Assembly (NCBI RefSeq): GCF_900167085.1
Contig: NZ_FUXA01000011.1
Coordinates: 61,771 to 125,770 of the forward strand
Direction: 5' to 3'
Length of the DNA: 64,000 nucleotides
Source: Eubacterium ruminantium
Lineage (GTDB): Bacteria; Bacillota; Clostridia; Lachnospirales; Lachnospiraceae
The translations under genes and the position numbers were made by a program. Shown one piece after another: positions 26,526 to 33,725 of the stretch (position 1 is its first letter; each line of letters begins with the position of its first letter). The notes beneath the pieces are model-generated. The model was not told where the DNA came from, did not search any database, and was given only the letters and a program-made list of their open reading frames with translations.

Positions 26526-28070
26526 TTGAATAATCTGCTTGCTAGACGAAGGAAAACTCTGACGATTCTCGTGATACTTCTTTTAGTATTTTTTGTTATT
26601 AATCTCTTGTTCGTTTATCTGATTCATAAAACAAGAAATGATAGAAAAGAAAAAGAGATTAAATTACAAGAAGATATTGACTATCGATATGGCAATAGTC
26701 ATGACACTGATTCATATGATGATGGCAGTGAGTCTGATGATGAGCCGAATGAAGAAAATTCACCAGATGAAGAAAATGAACCGGTTGATGAATCGGAAGA
26801 AACGGATTCTAATAATGAATCTGATGGAGAGGCATCTGTAGTTTCAGGGGTTGAAAAATTAGCTCTTGAATATGACAGGGAGACAAGATATGGCAGGTCT
26901 TTACGCAATATTATTTATTTTGCTAAGGAACCGGCGAGAATCAATCGCTGCAAAGAACCTATAATTAGAGCTGTATCTGATCCGGAAAAGGATATATTTC
27001 CGGTGGATAATGAAAGAGCCGAACTTGAGAATAAGGTTGATACGGTTCTTGCTAATATGACTCTTCATGAAAAAGTATGTCAGATGTTTATAGTTACGCC
27101 GGAAGAGCTTACAGGCTGTTCCGGTTATACTCAATCAGGAGAAGAAACTGCAAAAAAACTTAAAGAATATCCGGTTGCCGGTATTGTTTATTTTGACCGT
27201 AATCTGAAGAATAAAGATCAAACTGTAAAGATGATAAATAATACAGTTGAATATTCCAAAGCGGTCAGCGATATACCTATTTTTATAGCTGTAGATGAAG
27301 AAGGCGGGCTGGTATCGAGATGTGCCAACAGTCTGGGAACTACATCATTTAAGGATGCATTTGATTATAAGAAGGATGGACCGGATTCTGCTTATGAACA
27401 TTCGAAAATAATAGCAAGCGATCTTAAAGGACTTGGGTTTAATCTTGATTTTGCGCCGGTTGCGGATACATGGTCTAATCCGTCCAATACCGTTATTGGT
27501 AAAAGGGCTTTTAGTAATGAATTTTCGGAAACGCCCAAATTTGTAGATAAAGCAGTACATGGATTTCATGACGGAAATGTTCTTTGTTGTTTAAAGCATT
27601 TTCCGGGACATGGAGATACGGCTGAAGACAGTCATAAAGGTTATGCTTATAGTAAGAAAAAATTGGAGCAGCTGGAAAAGGACGAGTTTTTAGCTTTTAA
27701 AAAGGGAATAGATGCGGGAACAGATATGGTAATGGTTGCTCATATTATTGTTTCTGCTGTAGATAAAAGGCCGGCATCATTTTCAGAAAAGATGGTCACC
27801 GGTGAACTTAGAGGAAAGCTTGGATATGAGGGCGTTATCGTAACGGATTCTCTCGAGATGGGAGCTATTTCCAAAAATTATTCAAGTAAAGATGCAACAA
27901 TTGCCTGTGTGAAAGCAGGTGTGGATATAATACTCATGCCAAAGAATTTTGATGAAGCTGTAAATGGCCTGGAGAAGGCTGTGACAGATGGCGAAATATC
28001 GGAAGAACGTATCGATAAAAGTGTTCGGAGGATATTATTTCTGAAGTATGGTAAACTCAACGGGAAATAA
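26526..28070 (+). CDS. Membrane-anchored GH3 beta-N-acetylhexosaminidase (NagZ-like)
   Basis: 514 residues from a TTG start at 26526, 10 bases after GGGGG. Residues ~12-35 are a single membrane anchor, ~50-105 an acidic Ser/Glu/Asp linker, and ~165-510 the GH3 barrel. The NagZ-type KHFPGHGDTAEDSH motif (Lys357-His358, with the loop His/Asp dyad) and the nucleophile region VIVTDSLEMGAI (Asp441) are present. Family enzymes remove terminal GlcNAc from muropeptides or other glycans. The anchor places it outside the membrane, unlike cytoplasmic NagZ of E. coli, which suggests wall-turnover work as in Gram-positives. Confidence 0.9.
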   Translation: MNNLLARRRKTLTILVILLLVFFVINLLFVYLIHKTRNDRKEKEIKLQEDIDYRYGNSHDTDSYDDGSESDDEPNEENSPDEENEPVDESEETDSNNESDGEASVVSGVEKLALEYDRETRYGRSLRNIIYFAKEPARINRCKEPIIRAVSDPEKDIFPVDNERAELENKVDTVLANMTLHEKVCQMFIVTPEELTGCSGYTQSGEETAKKLKEYPVAGIVYFDRNLKNKDQTVKMINNTVEYSKAVSDIPIFIAVDEEGGLVSRCANSLGTTSFKDAFDYKKDGPDSAYEHSKIIASDLKGLGFNLDFAPVADTWSNPSNTVIGKRAFSNEFSETPKFVDKAVHGFHDGNVLCCLKHFPGHGDTAEDSHKGYAYSKKKLEQLEKDEFLAFKKGIDAGTDMVMVAHIIVSAVDKRPASFSEKMVTGELRGKLGYEGVIVTDSLEMGAISKNYSSKDATIACVKAGVDIILMPKNFDEAVNGLEKAVTDGEISEERIDKSVRRILFLKYGKLNGK

Positions 28071-28109
28071 TTAATTTAAATATACTGAGAAATGATGGGA
28101 GAGTAAGGT

Positions 28110-29531
28110 ATGAAGATTTTTAATACGCTGACCAGAAAAAAAGAAGAATTTGTTCCTTTAACACCGGGCAAGGTTGGTATATATGTATGTGGACCTACGG
28201 TTTATGATTATATTCATATTGGTAATGCCAGACCTATGATCGTTTTCGATACACTTAGAAGATATTTTGAATATAAGGGATACGAAGTTAATTACGTATC
28301 AAACTTTACAGACGTTGATGACAAGATCATCAAGCGTGCTATAGAAGATAATGTTGAGTCTTCTGTTATATCAGAAAGATTCATCGAGGAATGCAAGAAG
28401 GATATGAAGGCTCTTAATGTTAAGCCTGCAACAACACATCCTCAGGCAACCAAAGAAATTCCTGATATGATCGAAATGGTCAATACTCTTATTGAAAAGA
28501 AACATGCATATGAGAAGAATGGAACTGTTTACTTCAGAACAAGAAGTTTTGATGGATACGGAAAGCTTTCTCATAAGAATATAGATGATCTTGAATCAGG
28601 TCATAGAAAAGAATCACACCAGCTCAAGGTTAGCGGTGAGGATGAGAAAGAAGATGGCCTTGATTTCGTACTTTGGAAGCCTAAAAAAGAAGGCGAGCCT
28701 TCTTGGAAATCTCCATGGGGAGACGGTCGTCCGGGTTGGCATCTTGAATGTTCTGTAATGTCAAAGAAATACATTGGCGGAACTATCGACATTCATGCAG
28801 GTGGTGAAGATCTTATATTCCCGCATCATGAAAATGAAATAGCACAGAGTGAAGCTGCAAACGGTACAGAATTTGCAAAATACTGGATGCATAACGGTTT
28901 CCTTAAGATTGATAATGTGAAGATGAGTAAGTCACTTGGCAATTTCTTCACGGTAAGAGATATTTGCGAAAAGTATGCTCCACAGGTTGTGCGTTTCTTC
29001 ATGCTTTCTGCTCAGTACAGAAGCCCGCTTAATTTCTCTGAAGAAATGATCATCAATGCCAAAACAGGTCTTGAGAGAATTCTTACTTGCGCAGAAAAAC
29101 TGAGAGATATTATCGGAAATGAAAATGCTTCTGCAGACATTACAGCAGCTGAAGAAGAGATAGTTAATAATGTTAAGCCATTCGTTGAGAAGTTCGAGGC
29201 ATCTATGGATGATGACCTCAATACCGCAGATGCAGTTTCTGTTATATTTGAACTTGTTAAATATATCAATTCAAATGTAACTGATGGAAGCAGCAAGGCA
29301 GTAGCAAGCAAGCTTTATAATGAACTTAATACTCTTTGCGATATTCTTGGAATTATCCTTGAAAAGAAGGAAGATAGTCTTGATAGTGAAGTAGAGGCTC
29401 TTATCGAAGAGAGACAGCAGGCTAGAAAGAACAAGGATTTTGCTAAGGCTGATGAGATTCGTGATAAGCTTCTTGAGATGGGTATCGAACTTAAAGATAC
29501 CAGAGAAGGAGTAAAATGGAAGAGGATTTAA
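28110..29531 (+). CDS. cysS: Cysteinyl-tRNA synthetase
   Basis: 473 residues. The class I motifs are GPTVYDYIHIGNARP (HIGH-like) and KMSKSLGNF. Zinc ligands are expected at Cys of VCGPTV, Cys of WHLECSVMSKKY, and His/Glu of HHENEIAQSE. The enzyme charges tRNA-Cys. It opens the conserved cysS-mrnC-rlmB-sigH cluster known from Bacillus, with its end overlapping mrnC by 16 bases. No T-box leader is visible in the short gap before it. Confidence 0.98.
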   Translation: MKIFNTLTRKKEEFVPLTPGKVGIYVCGPTVYDYIHIGNARPMIVFDTLRRYFEYKGYEVNYVSNFTDVDDKIIKRAIEDNVESSVISERFIEECKKDMKALNVKPATTHPQATKEIPDMIEMVNTLIEKKHAYEKNGTVYFRTRSFDGYGKLSHKNIDDLESGHRKESHQLKVSGEDEKEDGLDFVLWKPKKEGEPSWKSPWGDGRPGWHLECSVMSKKYIGGTIDIHAGGEDLIFPHHENEIAQSEAANGTEFAKYWMHNGFLKIDNVKMSKSLGNFFTVRDICEKYAPQVVRFFMLSAQYRSPLNFSEEMIINAKTGLERILTCAEKLRDIIGNENASADITAAEEEIVNNVKPFVEKFEASMDDDLNTADAVSVIFELVKYINSNVTDGSSKAVASKLYNELNTLCDILGIILEKKEDSLDSEVEALIEERQQARKNKDFAKADEIRDKLLEMGIELKDTREGVKWKRI

Positions 29532-29947
29532 TTCTTTCTAAAAATGTCCTGACTGAGGATGAGATAATCAGAAATTATTCGGGACAGGCGCTTGCTTATA
29601 TCGGCGACAGTATATTTGATCTTCTGATCAAAGATTTCTTTGTCAGAAAAACAAGTATGCAGACCGAAAAATACCATAAAGTGGTTACGGGAATCGTTAA
29701 GGCGGTAAATCAGGCGGCGCTTATTGATGAATTGATTGAAGAAAACCTTCTTACAGATATTGAAGTTGATGTTTATAAGAGGGGAAGAAATTCATCGGTT
29801 CATACTAAAGCTAAAAATGCAACAATGGGTGAATATAAGAAGGCTACAGGATTTGAGGCGGTACTTGGATATAATTATATGAAGGGTGAACGTGAAAGAC
29901 TGGACTTTTTTGTAGAAAGAGCACTTAATAAGGCTGGTTATTTATGA
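29516..29947 (+). CDS. mrnC: Mini-ribonuclease III
   Basis: 143 residues: a lone RNase III catalytic domain without a dsRNA-binding domain, which defines Mini-III. The segment SGQALAYIGDSIFDLLIKDFFV corresponds to the catalytic helix with the metal-binding Asp, and the C-terminal part carries the second acidic cluster (GYNYMKGERERLDFFVERAL). It matures the 23S rRNA ends in Bacillus. It overlaps cysS (16 bases) and rlmB (ATGA), so translation is coupled. Confidence 0.95.
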   Translation: MEEDLILSKNVLTEDEIIRNYSGQALAYIGDSIFDLLIKDFFVRKTSMQTEKYHKVVTGIVKAVNQAALIDELIEENLLTDIEVDVYKRGRNSSVHTKAKNATMGEYKKATGFEAVLGYNYMKGERERLDFFVERALNKAGYL

Positions 29948-30837
29948 GAAAAGATGATAGAGGAGGTTCTTTTAAAAAGGATTTTAAATCCGGAAAAGAT
30001 AGAACCTATAATAATAAAAAGAATTTTGCTAAGAGAGATTCTTATGTAGAGAAAAATGATATAAATGCCGATACAGAGGAAAAAGCTGTTTCTAATGAGA
30101 CGGAAAATACAGGTCTCGCTGAAGGAAGAAATGCTGTTATGGAAGCAATCCGTTCAGGAAGAACTGTAGAGAAAGTATTTATTCAGGAAGGTCTTAGCGA
30201 CGGTACTATATTAAGTATTGTTCGTGAGATCAAAAAGAGAAATATATTACATTCATTTGTAAGTCGTGACAGACTTGATCAGATGTCTGAATCGGGAAGA
30301 CACCAGGGGGTTATCGCCCAGTGTGCTGAGTATTCATATTCTGAAATAGAGGATATATTTGATAAGGCTAAGGAAAAAGGTGAAGATCCATTTATCATAA
30401 TTCTTGATGAGATAGAAGATCCACATAACCTTGGGGCTATTATCAGAACTGCAAATCTTTGCGGGGCACATGGTGTTATCATTCCAAAGCACAGAGCTGC
30501 AGGACTTACGTCTACAGCAGTCAGAGCTTCTGCGGGAGCTATAAATTACACACCGGTTGTTAAGGTTACAAATATTTCCAAAACTATAGAAGAGCTTAAG
30601 GAAAGAGGTATATGGTTCGCCTGCGCGGATATGCAGGGTGAGGTTATGTATCGCTGCAATCTTAAGGGACCTATAGGTCTTGTTATCGGAAATGAAGGTA
30701 ATGGGGTTTCAAGACTGGTAAAAGAAAAATGTGATTATATTGTATCAATACCTATGAAGGGAGATATTGATTCGCTTAATGCTTCGGTTGCAGCCGGAGT
30801 GCTTTGCTTCGAAGTTGTTAGACAGAGGATGGGGTAA
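29944..30837 (+). CDS. rlmB: 23S rRNA 2'-O-methyltransferase, SpoU/TrmH family
   Basis: 297 residues. Residues 1-55 are a basic/acidic low-complexity extension not needed for the fold. From ~57 a substrate-binding domain starts (GLAEGRNAVMEAIRSGRTVEKV). The SPOUT knot domain follows with motifs DEIEDPHNLGAIIRTA, GLTSTAVRASAGAI and, near the end, IGNEGNGVSRLV and IPMKGDIDSLNASVAAG. In E. coli RlmB methylates G2251 of 23S rRNA; the exact site here is inferred from family and neighbourhood only. It starts inside the mrnC stop and ends 4 bases before the sigma factor. Confidence 0.93.
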   Translation: MRKDDRGGSFKKDFKSGKDRTYNNKKNFAKRDSYVEKNDINADTEEKAVSNETENTGLAEGRNAVMEAIRSGRTVEKVFIQEGLSDGTILSIVREIKKRNILHSFVSRDRLDQMSESGRHQGVIAQCAEYSYSEIEDIFDKAKEKGEDPFIIILDEIEDPHNLGAIIRTANLCGAHGVIIPKHRAAGLTSTAVRASAGAINYTPVVKVTNISKTIEELKERGIWFACADMQGEVMYRCNLKGPIGLVIGNEGNGVSRLVKEKCDYIVSIPMKGDIDSLNASVAAGVLCFEVVRQRMG

Positions 30838-30841
30838 GTAA

Positions 30842-31444
30842 ATGTTGGATTATTTTAAAATGACTGACACGGAGCTCGTTATGATGTCGAGGAATGGGGA
30901 TGCCTCAGCAGAAGAGTTTCTGATGAAAAAATACAGTCGTTTAGTACGGAAAGAAATCAGATTTCTTTTCATTATGGGGGCTGACAGTGACGATCTTCTT
31001 CAGGAAGGAATGATCGGACTTGTAAAAGCTATTAGGGGTTATGTTCCTGAAAATAATGCTTCTTTCAGCACATTTGCAACAGTATGTGTGAGAAGACAGA
31101 TAAGAACAGCTATAACTTCATATAACAGAAAAAAGCATTCACCGCTTAATACTTATGTTTCATTTTATTCCGGCGAGGATGAAGGGGCAGACATGATAGA
31201 TATCATGTGTGAGTCTGACATAGATAATCCTGAGAAGATTGTTCTAGCTGAGGAAAAAAGAAATGAAATATATAAAGATATAGAAGAGAAGCTTAGTGAT
31301 ATGGAAAAGGACATACTCAGGTTATATCTGAGGGGTCTTTCATATTCAGATATATCAATGGAAACAGGTAAAAATGAAAAGGCTGTAAATAATGCTCTGA
31401 CCAGAATAAGGTTAAAACTTAAAGAGCGTAAGCCGGAGAACTAA
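30842..31444 (+). CDS. sigH: RNA polymerase sigma factor, SigH (Spo0H) type
   Basis: 200 residues. Sigma-70 region 2 (about 15-95: EEFLMKKYSRLVRKEIRFL, DLLQEGMIGLVKAIRGY, FSTFATVCVRRQI) and region 4 (about 145-195: EKDILRLYLRGLSYSDISM with helix-turn-helix) are intact, with no region 1 or 3. Position directly after cysS-mrnC-rlmB matches Bacillus sigH; the intervening yacP/rae1 gene of Bacillus is absent. SigH drives early sporulation and stationary-phase genes in spore formers, but whether this organism sporulates is not shown here. Confidence 0.92.
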   Translation: MLDYFKMTDTELVMMSRNGDASAEEFLMKKYSRLVRKEIRFLFIMGADSDDLLQEGMIGLVKAIRGYVPENNASFSTFATVCVRRQIRTAITSYNRKKHSPLNTYVSFYSGEDEGADMIDIMCESDIDNPEKIVLAEEKRNEIYKDIEEKLSDMEKDILRLYLRGLSYSDISMETGKNEKAVNNALTRIRLKLKERKPEN

Positions 31445-31491
31445 GATTTAAATAAAAGATTCTTTAGTACCGGCAAAAACATATTTGCTTA

Positions 31492-31520
31492 TTGACAAAA
31501 AGCTTCATTTTTATTATTAT
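31492..31520 (+). promoter_or_regulatory. Promoter of tRNA-Thr
   Basis: TTGACA at 31492-31497, 17-base spacer, TATTAT at 31515-31520, ending 14 bases before the tRNA. Confidence 0.8.
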
Positions 31521-31534
31521 TTTCTAGTGATTTC

Positions 31535-31607
31535 GCTGTTATAGCTCAGTCGGTAGAGCGCAACATCGGTAATGTTGAGGTCACGGGTTCGATTCCCGTT
31601 AGCAGCT
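31535..31607 (+). tRNA. tRNA-Thr (anticodon GGT)
   Basis: A 73-nt cloverleaf: acceptor GCTGTTA/TAGCAGC (one U-G pair), D arm GCTC...GAGC, anticodon stem CAACA/TGTTG around TCGGTAA (anticodon GGT), T arm ACGGG/CCCGT with TTCGATT, discriminator T. CCA is not encoded. Confidence 0.97.
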
Positions 31608-31608
31608 T

Positions 31609-31638
31609 AAAGGCAGAACTTATGGTTCTGCCTTTTTT
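31609..31638 (+). terminator. Terminator of tRNA-Thr
   Basis: AAAGGCAGAAC/GTTCTGCCTTT with a 5-base loop and six T, starting 2 bases after the tRNA. Confidence 0.92.
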
Positions 31639-31703
31639 GTATCTGTCATGGACTGTAAAACACAAAATATGTAAAAAAATCTGGTTTTTATACCAATCAA
31701 ATA

Positions 31704-31732
31704 TTGTTAAAAGAAAGTGTTTATGCTAAAAT
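31704..31732 (+). promoter_or_regulatory. Promoter of the dockerin-glucosaminidase gene
   Basis: TTGTTA at 31704-31709, 17-base spacer, TAAAAT at 31727-31732 preceded by TGC (extended -10), 40 bases before the ATG. Confidence 0.65.
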
Positions 31733-31772
31733 AACTAAAAGCTATGAGTTTTAATTTCGAAAGGTATGATAA

Positions 31773-33698
31773 ATGAAAAAAAGAAGTCGTAAGATTGTAA
31801 AAAAGCTGACTTCTCTTATGTTGTGCATAGCTTATTTTACAGTCATATTATGTGGGTCTGTTTATATGAACAGTATCAATTCGGTAAATGCAGCGACGGA
31901 GGATTCCGGCGTTGTAGATTTTTGCGCTGTTCAGACGGATGAAGACGGCGCAGATCTATCAGAAACGTCTCTTGCGACTGGAAATGATGCCATTTCGGAT
32001 GATGAAATTTCAGATGAAGATCAATCTACCGGTAAAGATTCCGGAGAAGAAAACTTGGCTACACCGGGTGATTCGGAAATAACTGCTGATGAAGAAGATT
32101 CAGTTGATATTAATAATGCAACTTATGATAAGACTGATTTTGAGCAATATATGAAGAGCCAGGGATTCCCTGACAGCTATAAGCCTTATCTTCGAGAAAT
32201 GCACAGTAAGCATCCAACATGGATATTTAAAGCGGTTAAAACAGGTATAGATTGGAATACTCTTATTGAGAATGAGAAGAATAAACCGGGTGCTGTAAAG
32301 AATCTTTATGAATGTTATCCGAGCAGTCCTCATTATGGATACAGATCTACTGAAGTTGGATATAACTGGGCAACCGACAGATATACTCCTTATGATGGAT
32401 ATGTATGGTTCGCTGCATCTGAAGATATTGTAAAATTCTATATTGATCCAAGAATATATCTTGATGAAGTATATGTATTTGCTTTTGAAGCTTTATCATA
32501 TCAGGAAGGTGCCCAAAATAAAAATGGAGTCGAAGCTATCCTTAAAGGAAGCTTTATGTATAAATCAAAACCAAAAGGCAGTAATTTATATTATTCTCAG
32601 ATTATGCTGAATGCTGCAAAGAAAAGCGGCGTCAGTGCATATCATATCGCATCTAGAATAAGACAGGAGATGGGAAGTGAAGCCGGAGTTGCGGCTCTTG
32701 GTAACAGTTCATCTTATCCGGGTATTTATAATTTCTTTAATATCGGTGCATATGATTCTTCTGAAGGAAATGCAATCTTAAACGGACTTAGATATGCTTC
32801 CGGTTCCGGATCTTACGGAAGACCGTGGAATTCGGCTGTAAAATCCATTGAAGGCGGAGCAAGTTATATTTCCGGTTCATTTATAAGTGAAGGGCAGGAT
32901 ACGATTTATACTCAGAAATTCAATGTAACCAATAAAGATTGTCTTTTCTGGAATCAGTATATGTCTAATGTACAGGCTCCTTCGAGCGAGGCATATTCAC
33001 AATATAAAGCATATGCCAATAATGGACTTCTTGAATCATCAATTGTATTTAAGATTCCTGTTTATACAAATATGCCGAAAAAAACATGTGAAAAACCGGC
33101 AGATACGGGTAATCCAAATAACTGGCTTGATGATATAGCGGTTAAGAAAAGTCCGAAAGATAGTACAAAATATAAGATATCACCTTCTTTTTCGGGTGAT
33201 GTCCTTGAATACTCGGTAACAGTTCCTGCGGGTACAAAGCAGGTTTATGTTGATGCCGAGCCTGTTAACAGGGAGGCTGTTATTTCAGGTGATGGATATA
33301 TCACTCTGGACAGCAATAAGAAAACGGTCAAGATGGTAGTTAAGGCTGAAAACGGAAAAACCAGAACGTATAAACTTTCAATTGTAAGAAGCGGTGGTTC
33401 GACGTCATCAACAACCGAGAAAAAGACCGAAAAGACTACGCTAAAATCAACTGAAAAGACGACGGAAAAGTCAACTCAGAAAACAGACCAAAGTGTACAT
33501 AAAGGGGATCTGAGCGGCGATGGCAAGATCAATGCTCTCGATATTATCTTTATTCAGCGACTTATAGTCGGACTTGATAAAGTAACAGATACCAAAAAAG
33601 CTTTGGCTGATATAAACGGTGATGGGAAAATAAATGCCCTGGACATAATATTTGTGCAACGTCATATAGTAGGGCTTCAGAAAATAGAGTGGAAGTAA
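31773..33698 (+). CDS. Secreted glucosaminidase with cadherin-like and dockerin type I domains
   Basis: 641 residues. A signal peptide (1-41: basic start, hydrophobic core, cut near VNAATE) is followed by an acidic Ser/Asp-rich spacer to ~115. The central domain resembles GH73-type endo-beta-N-acetylglucosaminidases, with the likely catalytic Glu299 in RIRQEMGSE and the NFFNIGAYDSSEGN region. Residues ~450-540 form a cadherin-like beta-sandwich (LDDIAVKKSP to TRTYKLSIV). After a Thr/Lys linker, residues ~577-641 are a type I dockerin with two calcium loops (GDLSGDGKINALD and DINGDGKINALD), each followed by a helix with QR.IVGL. The enzyme should cut peptidoglycan glycan strands and dock onto a cohesin; the next gene encodes a candidate. 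Confidence 0.9.
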   Translation: MKKRSRKIVKKLTSLMLCIAYFTVILCGSVYMNSINSVNAATEDSGVVDFCAVQTDEDGADLSETSLATGNDAISDDEISDEDQSTGKDSGEENLATPGDSEITADEEDSVDINNATYDKTDFEQYMKSQGFPDSYKPYLREMHSKHPTWIFKAVKTGIDWNTLIENEKNKPGAVKNLYECYPSSPHYGYRSTEVGYNWATDRYTPYDGYVWFAASEDIVKFYIDPRIYLDEVYVFAFEALSYQEGAQNKNGVEAILKGSFMYKSKPKGSNLYYSQIMLNAAKKSGVSAYHIASRIRQEMGSEAGVAALGNSSSYPGIYNFFNIGAYDSSEGNAILNGLRYASGSGSYGRPWNSAVKSIEGGASYISGSFISEGQDTIYTQKFNVTNKDCLFWNQYMSNVQAPSSEAYSQYKAYANNGLLESSIVFKIPVYTNMPKKTCEKPADTGNPNNWLDDIAVKKSPKDSTKYKISPSFSGDVLEYSVTVPAGTKQVYVDAEPVNREAVISGDGYITLDSNKKTVKMVVKAENGKTRTYKLSIVRSGGSTSSTTEKKTEKTTLKSTEKTTEKSTQKTDQSVHKGDLSGDGKINALDIIFIQRLIVGLDKVTDTKKALADINGDGKINALDIIFVQRHIVGLQKIEWK

Positions 33699-33725
33699 AA
33701 GTATAGAAAAGAGAAGGAAAAGAAA

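Noticed and set aside
28071..28109. T-box leader before cysS
   Set aside because: The gap is only 39 bases; the T-box sequence and terminator/antiterminator cannot fit.
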